Made by a program: the position numbers and the translations under genes
Shown here: in pieces, positions 1 to 9,753 of the stretch
Numbering within the stretch: the stretch's first letter is position 1
Layout: each line of letters starts with the position of its first letter
Notes under the pieces: model-generated
The model's database searches: none
What the model was told of the DNA's origin: nothing
Seen by the model: the letters and a program-made list of their open reading frames with translations, nothing else
Source: JBFXAF01 sp050184585
GTDB taxonomy: Bacteria; Pseudomonadota; Alphaproteobacteria; Rhizobiales; Rhizobiaceae
Direction: 5' to 3'
Assembly (NCBI GenBank): GCA_050184585.1
Contig: JBFXAF010000001.1
Coordinates: forward strand, 124,001-188,000
Length of the DNA stretch: 64,000 nt

Positions 1-1
1 C

Positions 2-1138
2 CGCCTGACGACGCCGACCGTCGTAACGTCGCCCGTCGGCGGCGGCGTCGTCTGCACGTTGGCGGGCGACTGGACCACGCGTACGGTCGCAATCGTCGAT
101 TCGGCCCTGCGCAAGCTCGAAGCTGCCAATCCGCAAGGCTCGCTGACCGTTAACCTGGCGGATGTGCGACGTATCGATACGGCCGGCGCCTGGCTCGTGG
201 AGAGACTGGTTCGCGCACGCAAGGCGCACGGGGACGACGTCGTGCTGACCGGCGAAAGCAATGCAGCGGCGACGCTTCTCGCCGCTGTCGGCCACGCTTA
301 CCGCGAGGACAGGCCGGCGGTGGAACCCGGACCAGGTTCCGCCGTCGCTTTCCTCGAGTTCGTCGGACGATCGGTCTATGGGCTGGCGGGAGACCTGAAG
401 GCGGCCATGCACATCCTCGGCGCGGCGATCCGCGGCGCCCAGATGAAGCTCGGTCGAAGCCACGGCGTCAGTCCGGCGGCGATCATCAACCAGATAGACC
501 GGATCGGCGTCGGGGCAATTCCCGTCGTCATCCTCATGTCGTCGATCGTCGGCGGCATCATCGCCCAGCAGGGTGCGTTCCAGCTGCGCTACTTCGGAGC
601 CGAATTCTTCATCGTGGACCTGGTCTCGATCCTTGCGCTTCGAGAGCTCGGGGTTCTTATGACCGCCGTGATGATCGCAGGCCGGTCGGGCAGCGCGATC
701 ACGGCCGAGATCGGATCGATGAAGATGCGCGAGGAGGTCGACGCGCTGACGGTCATCGGCCTCAATCCCATCGGCGTGCTCGTCTTCCCGCGCCTGGTTG
801 CCCTCGTCATCGCGGTCCCCTGCCTCACCGTGATCGCCGACTTCGCCGCCCTCGGCGGCGCCATGCTTGTGGCGTGGTTCTATTCCGGGGTCGAACCGCA
901 ACAGTTCGTCGACCGCCTGCGGGTTGGAATCGACCTTACGACCATCTTCGCCGGCTTCATCAAGGCGCCATTCATGGCGATCATCATCGGCATCATCGCG
1001 TCGGTGGAGGGGTTGAAGGTCGGCGGCAGCGCGGAATCACTCGGCCTCCACGTCACCTCCTCGGTGGTCAAGTCGATCTTCCTGGTCATCATCGTCGACG
1101 GATTCTTCGCGATGTTCTACGCCGCGATCGACTTCTGA
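2..1138 (+). CDS. mlaE: MlaE-family ABC permease with N-terminal STAS domain (5' partial)
   Basis: Inner-membrane permease of an MCE/Mla-type transporter that moves phospholipids between the outer and inner membranes. The frame is open to the left edge of the window, so the true start lies outside. The TTG at 59 is only the first start-like codon visible and is probably internal. About the first 110 residues look like a STAS domain (the stretch around LADVRRIDTAGAWLVERL). They are followed by the MlaE core, with hydrophobic segments and the conserved EIGSMKMREEVDAL cytoplasmic loop. The STAS-MlaE fusion is usual in alphaproteobacteria. The gene is followed after a few bases by the ATPase, MCE protein and lipoprotein genes, forming one operon. 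Family assignment is firm; the lipid cargo is inferred from the family. Confidence 0.93.
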   Translation, partial: RLTTPTVVTSPVGGGVVCTLAGDWTTRTVAIVDSALRKLEAANPQGSLTVNLADVRRIDTAGAWLVERLVRARKAHGDDVVLTGESNAAATLLAAVGHAYREDRPAVEPGPGSAVAFLEFVGRSVYGLAGDLKAAMHILGAAIRGAQMKLGRSHGVSPAAIINQIDRIGVGAIPVVILMSSIVGGIIAQQGAFQLRYFGAEFFIVDLVSILALRELGVLMTAVMIAGRSGSAITAEIGSMKMREEVDALTVIGLNPIGVLVFPRLVALVIAVPCLTVIADFAALGGAMLVAWFYSGVEPQQFVDRLRVGIDLTTIFAGFIKAPFMAIIIGIIASVEGLKVGGSAESLGLHVTSSVVKSIFLVIIVDGFFAMFYAAIDF

Positions 1139-1145
1139 GGTGGTC

Positions 1146-1955
1146 ATGCCGAGTCCGGCTCCTGAAATCGAAATGGCGACCGACGCCGATGAAGTGGTGC
1201 TCGCCGTGCACGACGTCACCGTTCAGCTCGGCAGCCAGATCGTGCTCGAGAACCTGTCGCTCAACGTCCGGCGCGGCGAAATCCTCGGTTTCGTCGGCGC
1301 GTCCGGTGCGGGAAAATCGGTGCTGCTGAGAACCGTACTTGGCCTCGTCCGGAAAAAGTCCGGCGCCATTCGGCTCTTTGGCGTCGACGTGGACAAGGCG
1401 ACCGAAGAGGAGAGACTGGGCGTCGACATGCGTCTCGGAGTTCTGTTCCAGCACGGTGCGCTCTTCTCGGCGCTCACCGTTCTGGAGAACATCCAGGTGC
1501 CGATGCGCGAGTATCTCGACCTTCCGCAGGCCCTGATGGACGAGCTTGCGCTCCTCAAGATCGAACTTGTGGGACTGCCAGCGGACACAGCGACAAAATT
1601 TCCGTCACAATTGTCTGGCGGCATGGTGAAGCGGGCGGCGCTGGCGCGCGCCCTCGCGCTCGATCCTGAGATCTTGTTCCTGGACGAGCCGACCTCTGGC
1701 CTGGATCCGATCGGCGCGGCCGATTTCGACGAACTGGTGCGCAAGCTGCGCGACACGATGGGACTGACCGTCTACATGGTTACACATGACCTCGACAGCC
1801 TGTTTTCCGTCTGTGACAGGATCGCCGTGCTCGGCAAGAAGCGCGTGCTGGTCGAGGGTACCGTCGACGAAATGCTCAAGAGCGAGGAGCCCTGGGTGAA
1901 GTCATACTTCCGCGGCAAGCGCGCGCGTCACATCGAACACGTGGCGACCGGCTGA
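1146..1955 (+). CDS. mlaF: MlaF-type ABC transporter ATP-binding protein
   Basis: ATPase subunit that powers the MlaE permease. Walker A (GASGAGKS, about residues 50-57), the signature LSGGM (about 156), Walker B (LFLDEP, about 178-183) and the H-loop (VTHD) are all intact, so the protein should hydrolyse ATP. I chose the ATG at 1146 because a GAGG Shine-Dalgarno sequence sits 5 nt upstream, overlapping the mlaE stop. A GTG at 1140 in the same frame would add only two residues. The stop overlaps the ATG of the next gene by one base, which suggests translational coupling. About 269 residues is normal for MlaF. Confidence 0.95.
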   Translation: MPSPAPEIEMATDADEVVLAVHDVTVQLGSQIVLENLSLNVRRGEILGFVGASGAGKSVLLRTVLGLVRKKSGAIRLFGVDVDKATEEERLGVDMRLGVLFQHGALFSALTVLENIQVPMREYLDLPQALMDELALLKIELVGLPADTATKFPSQLSGGMVKRAALARALALDPEILFLDEPTSGLDPIGAADFDELVRKLRDTMGLTVYMVTHDLDSLFSVCDRIAVLGKKRVLVEGTVDEMLKSEEPWVKSYFRGKRARHIEHVATG

Positions 1956-3328
1956 TGGAAACCAAGGCCAACTATGTCATCGTCGGCGCCTTCACGGTGC
2001 TGGCGCTGATTGCTGCGTTCGCCTTCGTCTACTGGACCGCGACGGCGGGCGATCAGGGTGAAACTGCGCCCCTGCGCATCGTCATCCCGGGCTCGGCCGC
2101 CGGTTTGAGTAGAGGCAGCGCCGTCCTGTTCAACGGCATCAAGGTCGGTGACGTGCGATCCGTCTTCTTCCGTCCCGAAGACCCGAACATCGCCATCGCC
2201 GACGCCGAGGTCTCGATCATCACTCCGATCACACGCTCGACGAAGGCGAACATCGGGATAGCCGGGCTCTCAGGTCAAGCGAACATCAATCTTGTCGGCG
2301 CGGATCCGCGCGAGCCTAATCTGCTTCTCGTCGCGCGCGCCAATGGAACGAGGGCCGAGATCGAGGCCAATCCGTCCGCTGTCACCAATCTTCTGGAGAC
2401 GGCGCAGAACATCTTCGCCCGCGCCGACAGCGTCCTGGGAGAAGTTGAGGGTTTCGTAAGGGACGTGCGCGGGCCGCTGGCCAAGACGTTCGAGAACGCA
2501 CAGCAGTTCAGCCAGGCCCTGGCCGACAATTCCGATGGCATCGACAAGTTCCTTCAGAGCGTATCGGCGCTTTCCGAGGAGCTGGCGGGGGTCTCGGGCA
2601 AGCTCGACGGGACGCTCCAGGCCGCCGAGCGTATCCTCAGCGCGGTCAACCCGGACCAGATCGAGACGATCGTCGCCAATGTCGAGACGTTTAGCCGTTC
2701 GCTAGGCGAAACCGGCGACGAGCTCGAACGGCTGATGCAGGGTGTCGATCGGGCCTTGGTGTCTGTCGACGGGCTGGCAAAGGGCGCCACCGATACGCTT
2801 GGTCGGGTTGACCAGGTGATTGCTGGGATCGATCCCGACACGGTGCGCAAGACGCTTCTCAACATCGAGGAGGCGAGTGACAACGCGCGCAAGGCCGCGA
2901 GCGATATCGCGCGGATCACCGAATCCGTTGGCGACAAGGGCGGCGACATCGACCAGATCATCGCCGACGTGGGCGAGATGACCAAGCGTCTCAACGAAGC
3001 GTCCGTTCGCGTCGACGGCGTCCTTGCCAAGGTGGATTCGCTTCTGGGGTCGGGCGAGGCCGAGGGCGTGATGACGCAGGCCAGCGAAACGCTGAAGGCC
3101 TTCAGGGAGGTCGCCGATACGCTGAACGCGCGCATCGGACCGATCACTGACGGACTGGCGCGCTTCTCTGGCCAGGGACTGCGCGATGTCGAGGCGCTCG
3201 TTCGGGACGGCCGCCGCTCGATCACCAGGATCGAACAGGCGATTACCGACCTGGAACGCAATCCGCAGCGCATCCTGACCGGCGGAGACGGTTCCGTGCG
3301 GGAGTATGACGGTCGCGCGCGCCGTTGA
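1955..3328 (+). CDS. mlaD: MCE-domain (MlaD-type) substrate-binding protein
   Basis: Periplasmic lipid-binding component anchored in the inner membrane. One N-terminal transmembrane helix (about residues 7-28) is followed by a single MCE domain (about 38-118). A long C-terminal region of about 330 residues then carries many heptad-like stretches and is rich in Asp, Ala and Leu, probably a helical tube or coiled coil. At 457 residues it is far longer than E. coli MlaD (183) and resembles the long alphaproteobacterial and PqiB/Mce-like forms. It starts one base inside the ATPase stop codon. The long tail may bridge part of the periplasm, which is an inference. Confidence 0.93.
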   Translation: METKANYVIVGAFTVLALIAAFAFVYWTATAGDQGETAPLRIVIPGSAAGLSRGSAVLFNGIKVGDVRSVFFRPEDPNIAIADAEVSIITPITRSTKANIGIAGLSGQANINLVGADPREPNLLLVARANGTRAEIEANPSAVTNLLETAQNIFARADSVLGEVEGFVRDVRGPLAKTFENAQQFSQALADNSDGIDKFLQSVSALSEELAGVSGKLDGTLQAAERILSAVNPDQIETIVANVETFSRSLGETGDELERLMQGVDRALVSVDGLAKGATDTLGRVDQVIAGIDPDTVRKTLLNIEEASDNARKAASDIARITESVGDKGGDIDQIIADVGEMTKRLNEASVRVDGVLAKVDSLLGSGEAEGVMTQASETLKAFREVADTLNARIGPITDGLARFSGQGLRDVEALVRDGRRSITRIEQAITDLERNPQRILTGGDGSVREYDGRARR

Positions 3329-3410
3329 CATTGCGGACCGGGGGGCCGAAGACATTCTCTAGGTTTGCAAAAACGGGGACCCGCCATCCGTAGTTGTGGC
3401 GGGGCGTTGT

Positions 3411-4010
3411 GTGGTCGGGTTCAGGTCCTTTGCGGTGATTGCGTTGGCCGGCTCGGTTCTTCCGGGCTGCGCAGGGCTGCCGTTCTCAAGCCCGGCGCCG
3501 CTGGATACCTACGAGCTTTCGGCTCCTGCCCCGGACAACGCCAGACGTCGTCGCGGCGTACAACTCCTGGTCGCCGAACCCTCGGCCCTGAAGGCCCTCG
3601 ACGGCGAGAAGATCGTCGTCAAGCCGGCGCCTGGGGAAATCCAGTTCCTGAAGGGCGCCCAATGGGCCGACCGCTTGCCGCGGGTCGTGCAGGCGAGGCT
3701 CGCCGAGGCATTCCAGGCATCAGGCAGTTTCGGAGGCGTTGGGAAGCCCGGCGAGGGGCTCGCGATCGATTATCAGGTCGTGACCGAGATACGGGCGTTC
3801 GAGATCCGTGTCGGCGGAGGAGAGCAGGCCCGGGTCGAGTTGTTCGTGCGCCTGCTCAACGATCGAAACGGCGTTGTCCGGTCGGCGCGGGTCTTTGAAG
3901 CGTCGGCTGCGGTCAGCGGCTCCGACAACGCCGCTTACATAGCCGCGCTGGATGCCGCATTTCGCTCCGTCGCAGCCGAGATCGTCACCTGGGCGGCGCG
4001 GTCGATCTGA
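3411..4010 (+). CDS. ABC-type transport auxiliary lipoprotein (PqiC/ABC_trans_aux family)
   Basis: Predicted lipoprotein of the MCE transport system. A short signal sequence ends in the lipobox LPGC (Cys about residue 19 from the GTG at 3411). The mature part matches the auxiliary lipoprotein family that accompanies MCE transporters and is usually tethered to the outer membrane. A GTG at 3396 in frame would add five residues. I preferred 3411 because GGGG lies 6 nt upstream and the signal peptide is then shorter and more typical. The gene is about 80 nt downstream of mlaD and ends the operon. No mlaC or mlaB gene follows. Confidence 0.85.
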   Translation: MVGFRSFAVIALAGSVLPGCAGLPFSSPAPLDTYELSAPAPDNARRRRGVQLLVAEPSALKALDGEKIVVKPAPGEIQFLKGAQWADRLPRVVQARLAEAFQASGSFGGVGKPGEGLAIDYQVVTEIRAFEIRVGGGEQARVELFVRLLNDRNGVVRSARVFEASAAVSGSDNAAYIAALDAAFRSVAAEIVTWAARSI

Positions 4011-4014
4011 ACAA

Positions 4015-4058
4015 AGCCCGCTGAGAACCGGCCGGCGACCGCAGACGCGGCGCGGGCT
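4015..4058. terminator. possible bidirectional terminator between convergent genes
   Basis: AGCCCGC at 4015-4021 pairs with GCGGGCT at 4052-4058 between the lipoprotein gene and the oppositely oriented giant gene. The loop is long (30 nt) but itself GC-rich and partly self-complementary. There is no clear U tract, so this is tentative. Confidence 0.3.
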
Positions 4059-4062
4059 GTTC

Positions 4063-7000
4063 CTACCGCAACCGTCCACTCGCATGTGCGAGCATGGTGT
4101 AGACCTTGCCGGTATCCGACGTCAGGTACGTCTGGGCCATGACGTTGTCCCTGTCGTTTCGCGACACGTCCTTGAGCAACTTCTCGAAGTCCTCACAGTA
4201 GCGGTCCACGGCCCCGCGGAAATCCGGGTCTTCCTGGTACTTGCGCCGGATCTCGTCGAAGGTCTGTTGGCCCTTGAGCGTGTAGAGACGCCGCGTGAAG
4301 ACGTCGCGCTCGCCACGCCGGGAGCGGCCCCACAGCTCCACGGACGCGTCGTGATCGATCGCGCGGGCGATGTCGACGGAGAGGGAGTTGAGCGAGTCGA
4401 CGACATGCGCGGGCGACCGCGTTCCTGTCTGAGGGCGCGAGGGCCGATCCGCGAGCGCCACCTCGTCGTCGCTCGAGGCGCCGCGCAGCAGGTCGCTCAC
4501 CCAGCCGCTACCCTGGGCGGTTTCACGCGATCTGGCGGCTGGATCCGCGGGTCGGGGCGAAGCCGGGTCGACCGCCGGTTGCCGGCGTTCCGTCGGGGCG
4601 GGCTGCTGGCGGCGCTGCGGTTCGGCCGGACGGCTGGTGACGGGCGCCGGGCGTGGCGGGGATCGGTCGGACACGTCGACGGTTCGTCCGGTGCGGGCAA
4701 CGATGTCGGACAGTTCTTTCAACGCATTGATCTGCTCGGTCACGGCACGACGAATCGCGGTCGTCGATTCCTTGGCCTCGACGGGCATGTCGATGACGCC
4801 TCGCTTGATCTCGGCACGCGTCTCATCCAGCTCGCTGCGGATCGCCGCGGCGGTCGAGCGCATGTCGTCGGTGGCGTCGGCGAAGCGCTGCGTCGCCCCC
4901 TCGATGACCTCCGTTATGGCGCTGCGGATCTTCTCCGCCGACGCGATCGTCCTGCCTTCGGCCTTTTCCATGGCCCTGCCGACGAGGTCCTCGAACGAGC
5001 GCATGATACGCTCCAGGTCTTCGGACTTGGTCACCAGACCGACCGCGAGATCCTCGAGCGCCGTCTGGCGTTCCAGCGTGTGTTCGAGATTGCTCTGCGC
5101 CGAGGTGAGCAGATCCGAGGCGCTGGACAGCAGGCGGGTGTGCTCGTCGAAGCGCGTGGCGATGGACGCAACTTCCTTCAGCGTACTGGACGACAGATCG
5201 GTGAGCCGCTGGGTGTTGGAATCCACCAGCCGCGCCGAACTGGCGAACGTCTGTGCGGCCTTCTCGGTCGTCGCCGCGAAGCTCTCGGTGCTGCCGGCGA
5301 GCCGTCGGTCCACATCGTTCAGATTGGTGGTCGCGACGTCGATGAGCCTGGAAAGCTGGGTGCTCGACGCCGTCATCTTGTCCATCAGGGCGTTGATGTT
5401 GCCCGACAGGTCGTTGCGCGCGGTGTTGACGGCCGAAAGCGTCTCGGCGGTTCGGCTGGCGAGGGCTTGCAGCAGCGAGGCATTCTCCTCGCGCAGCTTC
5501 TCCGTGGCCTTTTCGGTCGCGTCCTCGAGACTCCGCTGCAATTCTCCGCCGCCCTGTGCGAAGCGCTCGACCAGCGGCCGGGCCGTCTCGTCGAGGATGG
5601 TGGCGATCTCGGCCGAACGCGCGGCGAGCATGTTGTTGAGCTCGCGGGTGTTGGCGCCGATGGTCCGGGCGGCGTCGTTCGTGCTCTGGCCGATGTGCTG
5701 GCCGACCGCGGCGAATGTCTCGGCGACGACGTTGGCGCGGTTGAGAAGTTGGCTCTCCGCCGAGGATATCTGCTCGTCGAGCTGCTTTCCGATGGCGGTA
5801 GCGCCGTCTGTGAGCCGGCGTTCCGCCGCCGAGACCTGCTCCTCGACGCGGCGGGTGAGGGCGTTGACGCCGGTTCCGAGCCTGCCCTCGACCTCGCTGA
5901 CGCGATCGTCGAGATGGGAGGCGATGGTCGCCGCTGCTTCCGCGAAGCGCCCATCGGCGGTTACGAGGCGTTCCTCGATCGTGCGCGCCCTCGCGTCGAG
6001 TTCAGCCGATGTCTGGCTGGTTCGCGCGGCGATGCGCCGCTCGGTCTCGGCGAAGACTTCGGCGATCTCGCTGGCATGGCCGCCGATCGTGGCCGCGCTC
6101 TCGCCTACGCGTTCGGCGATCTGGCGATCGACGCTGTCGAATATGCGCCCGAGTTCGGCTGCCTTGCCTGACAACGCCCCGGCGGTCTCTCCGACGCGGG
6201 CGGCGAGACGGTCGTCGGCCTCCTGGAAGCTGCGGACGATCTCGCCGGCCCGCGATCCGAGCGATTCGGCGCTAGCCTCGATGCGTGCGGCGAGTTTTTC
6301 CTCGGCTCCATCGAAGATGCGCCCGAGTTCGGCAGCGCGCGCCGCCAGCGCCTCTGCCGACGATCCGATGCGTCCGGCGAGTTGGCGGTCCGCATCGTCG
6401 AAATTGCGGACAACTTCTTCGGCCCGGGAGACCAGGGCCTGGGCCGTCTCCATGGCTCGCGCGGCGAGCTTGCGGTCGGCCTGGTCGAACATCTCGGCCA
6501 TTTCACCCGATCGCGAGGACAGCAGACCCGCGGTCGTCTCCACCCGTTCGGCCAGCCCCTTGTCGGCGGATTCGAATGCCTTGGTTATCTCGCCAGTCCG
6601 CGCCATCAGGGCCTCGGAGGTGAGCCTTGCGCGCTCCGCCACCTGCCTGTCGGCCTCCGAGAACGCCTTGCCGGCCTCCTCGTTCAGGGCAGACGTGACT
6701 TCGAGCACTTTGTCGCGCAGCGCACCGGCCACGACGACCGCGCTCTTCTCCAGCACGTTGCGTACGTTCTCGACGCCGACCGTCAGCGCACGCTCCATCG
6801 TGCCGGTCCGTTCCGCGATGACCCCCGTCTGACGCCGGAACGCCTCCTCGATCTTTTCCACGTCGGCAGCGAGCGCCTCCGTGATGACGGTGCGCTTGCT
6901 CGCGAGAGTTTCGATGTGCTGGGAGAGCTGCGTGTCAACGTCGCGACGCGCCTCGCCGAGTTTCTCCAGATCGTTTTCGAGCGCCTTGGCCAGGATCGTC

Positions 7001-9753
7001 CGGCCCTCGGCGATCTTTTCGACCTGGCCGGCTACGAGCCCGTCGATTTCGCTGCGGCTGTCCTGGAGTTTCTTGAGGTCGGCGGTGAGCGCCTTGGTCA
7101 GGATATCGCGGCCCTCGGCGAGCTTCTCGACCTGGCCGGCGACGAGCCCGTCGATGCCCCTGCGGCTTTCGTCGAGCTTCTTCAGGTCCGCGTCGAGCGC
7201 CTTCGACAGGACGTCGCGGCCTTCCGAGAGCCTTTCCACCTGTCCGGCGACCAGTCCGTCGATATCCTTGCGCGCCTCGTCCAGCTTCTTGAGATCGCCT
7301 TCAAGGGCTCGCGTCAGGATATCGCGACCCTCGGCCAACTTCTCGACCTGGCCGGCGACGATCGCGTCGATGCCCCTGCGGCCTTCCTCCAGCTTCTTCA
7401 GGTCGGCCTCGAGCGCCTTGGTCAGGATATCGCGACCTTCGGCGAGCTTCTCGACCTGGCCTGCGACGAGACCGTCGATGCCCCTGCGGCTCTCCTCAAG
7501 CTTCTTCAGGTCCGCCTCGAGCGCCTTGGTCAGAATATCGCGGCCTTCAGCGAGTTTCTCGACCTGGCCGGCGACGAGACCGTCTATCCCCTGCCGGCTC
7601 TCCTCAAGCTTCTTCAGGTCCGCCTCGAGCGCCTTCGTAAGCACGTCGCGGCCTTCGGCGAGTTTCTCGACCTGGCCCGCGACAATGCCGTCGACGCTCT
7701 TTCGGCTCTCGTCGAGCTTCTTGAGGTCGGCTTCGAGGGCGCGCGTGAGAATGTTGCGACCTTCCGCCAGTTTTCCGACGTGTCCGCCGACCATTTCGTC
7801 AATTTTTTCACGCGTCTGCGTTAGTTTCTGCAAGTCATCCTGCAAGACGCGGGCAAGGGTATTCCGACCTTGGTCGAGGCGCTCCAGATGATGACCGAGA
7901 GACGAATCGATGGTTGCGCGGGATTCGTTGACCTTGCGCAGATCCTCGTCCAGGGCGCGCGCCAGAATATCGCGGCCCTCGGCCAGACGCTGGATCTGGA
8001 TTCCGACCGCAGCGTCGATCGAGGCGCGGCCGTCAGCGAACTTGCGCAAATCCTCCTGAAGCGCCGCGGCCATGCGATCGCGGCTTTCCGCGAGCTTGCG
8101 CACCTGCGTATCGACCGACTGATCGATGTTGGCGCGCGCCTCGGCGAGGCGCTGGATATCCTGGTCGAATGCGCGCGTGACGACCTGACGCGCCGTGTCC
8201 AGGCGGCCGGCGAAGTCGCCGGCACGAGCCTCCAGCATCGTGGAGGTGGACATCACGATCTCGGCCATCTCGGAACCGATCTTCGATTTCCCTTCGTCGA
8301 CGGTTTGGCTGAGCTTGCGGCTGCTGGCGGCGAAGGTGTCGGCGATCTCGCGGGCGCGTTCCACCAGCGACTCGTTGATCTGGCGGGCGCGGGCTTCGAG
8401 CGCCGCATTGAGTTTCTGGGTCCCGGTATCGAGAGTCTCGGCGCGCATCTGGAACTCCGAGATCAGTGCCTGGCCGCGCTCGGCAAGCGTGCGTTCGATC
8501 CCGTGCAGTCGAGATTCCAGTTCGTCGTTGAGCTGCCGCGTCGCGCCGCCGAGCAGCGAGACCATGCCGCTCGTCCGCTCGTCGAGCATGTCGGCCAGCG
8601 TCCGGGTGACGTCGTCGGTGCTTTGGGTGAGGCGGGCGATGCGCGTGTCGAGAAGGCTGGCGAAAGCCTCTCCGGACGTGGTGATGCGGTCGGCGATCGA
8701 GTCCATGCGTCCGTCGAGCGATTCATAGATCGCCAGCCCGCTCTCGTTGATACGGTCGATCAGCGTGTCGCCGGAATTGGTGATCGTCATCGACAGCTTG
8801 GTCGACGCGCCGAGTATCGAATCCCGGATGATGTCGCTCGCCGAGCTGATTTCCTCCCGAAGCGTCTCGTGGGCGCCCGTGATCGAGGAGCGCACGCGCT
8901 CCGCATGCGTCACGACGGCGTCACGCTCGGTTCCCAGCCCGTCCACGAGGTTGCGGATGCGCGATTCGTTCTCCGAATACGCGCGCTCGATCTCGCTGAT
9001 CTCGGTATGCACCAGCGTTTCGAGCTCGACGGCGCGGGCGAGCGTGCGCTCGATGCCCTCGTTCATGGCCGCCACTTCACGGCGAACCGCATGGCCCACC
9101 ATCATCACCCGGTCCTGTGCGAGGTTCTCGGGCTCGGCGAGGCGGAAAGCCACTTCCGCCATGGACTGCGCGGCCAGCCGCATCTCCTGGGCGCGGCGTA
9201 CCATGACCGCGAACCCCCAGAACAGGATGATGGGGACCAGGATCGCGACGAGCAGCAGGATCAGATAGGGCTGGGCCACCAGGGCTTCGACGCTGCGGAT
9301 GCGCCACACCGACGGACCGAACAGAACCTGCGCCAGGATCGCGCCACCGGCGATCCAGGCGAGCGTGAGAATGCCGACCATCCAGTAGACCGCGCCCGAG
9401 GCGCGCCGGTTCATTCGCTGGACGAGAACCCGGTAGTCCTTCTGGCGATCGTCGTTGGCCGGCGCGAAGGCGGCCGGGGCGGGAGCCGCTTCCGCGACCT
9501 GGACCGGATCTGGCCGCGCCGAGGGCGCGGGCTGCTCGCGTCGGCGGGCCGCCGGCGGCTGCCGCTTGCCCGCAGGCGGTTGGCTCTCTCGGGCCAGTTC
9601 GCCGGCCGCCGCGGCGATCTGGGCTTCGAGGTCCTCCATCGACGCCGCGATGTCGAGATCGCCGTTCTTCGGCGCGAAATCCATGTCGAGTGCGGCCTCG
9701 AGCTCGCGGGTGACATCGCTGTCGAGGTTTGTCGTTGTCGGTTTCTGCGCCAT
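4063..9753 (-). CDS. giant coiled-coil, repeat-rich membrane protein (Growth Pole Ring/apolipoprotein-like)
   Basis: A 1,896-residue protein. An acidic and Pro-rich N-terminus (about 1-115) is followed by two transmembrane helices (about 122-145 and 163-184). A very long helical region follows, and a conserved-looking globular C-terminus of about 95 residues ends the protein. The helical region holds about a dozen tandem 36-residue repeats (core EKLAEGRDILTKALEADL), encoded at about 6880-8110. A second tract of 29-residue repeats (core ADRQLAGRIGSSAEALAARA) is encoded at about 5880-6660. This architecture and length fit the Growth Pole Ring (GPR) protein of Agrobacterium, an apolipoprotein-like protein at the growing pole of Rhizobiales. 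That link is from family knowledge and not a search. I chose the ATG at 9753 (MAQKPT) over an upstream in-frame ATG at 9804. Confidence 0.82.
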   Translation of the reverse strand: MAQKPTTTNLDSDVTRELEAALDMDFAPKNGDLDIAASMEDLEAQIAAAAGELARESQPPAGKRQPPAARRREQPAPSARPDPVQVAEAAPAPAAFAPANDDRQKDYRVLVQRMNRRASGAVYWMVGILTLAWIAGGAILAQVLFGPSVWRIRSVEALVAQPYLILLLVAILVPIILFWGFAVMVRRAQEMRLAAQSMAEVAFRLAEPENLAQDRVMMVGHAVRREVAAMNEGIERTLARAVELETLVHTEISEIERAYSENESRIRNLVDGLGTERDAVVTHAERVRSSITGAHETLREEISSASDIIRDSILGASTKLSMTITNSGDTLIDRINESGLAIYESLDGRMDSIADRITTSGEAFASLLDTRIARLTQSTDDVTRTLADMLDERTSGMVSLLGGATRQLNDELESRLHGIERTLAERGQALISEFQMRAETLDTGTQKLNAALEARARQINESLVERAREIADTFAASSRKLSQTVDEGKSKIGSEMAEIVMSTSTMLEARAGDFAGRLDTARQVVTRAFDQDIQRLAEARANIDQSVDTQVRKLAESRDRMAAALQEDLRKFADGRASIDAAVGIQIQRLAEGRDILARALDEDLRKVNESRATIDSSLGHHLERLDQGRNTLARVLQDDLQKLTQTREKIDEMVGGHVGKLAEGRNILTRALEADLKKLDESRKSVDGIVAGQVEKLAEGRDVLTKALEADLKKLEESRQGIDGLVAGQVEKLAEGRDILTKALEADLKKLEESRRGIDGLVAGQVEKLAEGRDILTKALEADLKKLEEGRRGIDAIVAGQVEKLAEGRDILTRALEGDLKKLDEARKDIDGLVAGQVERLSEGRDVLSKALDADLKKLDESRRGIDGLVAGQVEKLAEGRDILTKALTADLKKLQDSRSEIDGLVAGQVEKIAEGRTILAKALENDLEKLGEARRDVDTQLSQHIETLASKRTVITEALAADVEKIEEAFRRQTGVIAERTGTMERALTVGVENVRNVLEKSAVVVAGALRDKVLEVTSALNEEAGKAFSEADRQVAERARLTSEALMARTGEITKAFESADKGLAERVETTAGLLSSRSGEMAEMFDQADRKLAARAMETAQALVSRAEEVVRNFDDADRQLAGRIGSSAEALAARAAELGRIFDGAEEKLAARIEASAESLGSRAGEIVRSFQEADDRLAARVGETAGALSGKAAELGRIFDSVDRQIAERVGESAATIGGHASEIAEVFAETERRIAARTSQTSAELDARARTIEERLVTADGRFAEAAATIASHLDDRVSEVEGRLGTGVNALTRRVEEQVSAAERRLTDGATAIGKQLDEQISSAESQLLNRANVVAETFAAVGQHIGQSTNDAARTIGANTRELNNMLAARSAEIATILDETARPLVERFAQGGGELQRSLEDATEKATEKLREENASLLQALASRTAETLSAVNTARNDLSGNINALMDKMTASSTQLSRLIDVATTNLNDVDRRLAGSTESFAATTEKAAQTFASSARLVDSNTQRLTDLSSSTLKEVASIATRFDEHTRLLSSASDLLTSAQSNLEHTLERQTALEDLAVGLVTKSEDLERIMRSFEDLVGRAMEKAEGRTIASAEKIRSAITEVIEGATQRFADATDDMRSTAAAIRSELDETRAEIKRGVIDMPVEAKESTTAIRRAVTEQINALKELSDIVARTGRTVDVSDRSPPRPAPVTSRPAEPQRRQQPAPTERRQPAVDPASPRPADPAARSRETAQGSGWVSDLLRGASSDDEVALADRPSRPQTGTRSPAHVVDSLNSLSVDIARAIDHDASVELWGRSRRGERDVFTRRLYTLKGQQTFDEIRRKYQEDPDFRGAVDRYCEDFEKLLKDVSRNDRDNVMAQTYLTSDTGKVYTMLAHASGRLR
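5880..6660 (-). repeat. about nine degenerate 87-bp (29-codon) in-gene repeats
   Basis: A second helical repeat family in the same gene has a 29-residue period with recurring Asp-Arg-x-Leu-Ala-x-Arg and Ala-x-x-Leu-xx-Arg-Ala patterns. The copies are more diverged than the 36-residue units, which suggests older amplification. Confidence 0.75.
6880..8110 (-). repeat. about twelve tandem 108-bp (36-codon) in-gene repeats
   Basis: The motif encoding the start of each unit recurs at exactly 108 bp, for example 7021, 7129 and 7237. About six central copies are nearly identical at the protein level and the flanking copies are degraded. The units lie in frame inside the giant coiled-coil gene, so copy-number change would keep the frame. 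No spacer structure like CRISPR is present. Confidence 0.9.

Noticed and set aside
3952..6832. Long plus-strand open frames opposite the giant coiled-coil gene
   Set aside because: They mirror the in-gene repeats and have low-complexity translations; the minus-strand frame is one continuous protein with membrane segments and repeats.
6880..8110. CRISPR-like repeat array
   Set aside because: The period is 108 bp with no spacers, units are in frame, and they encode a helical protein repeat.
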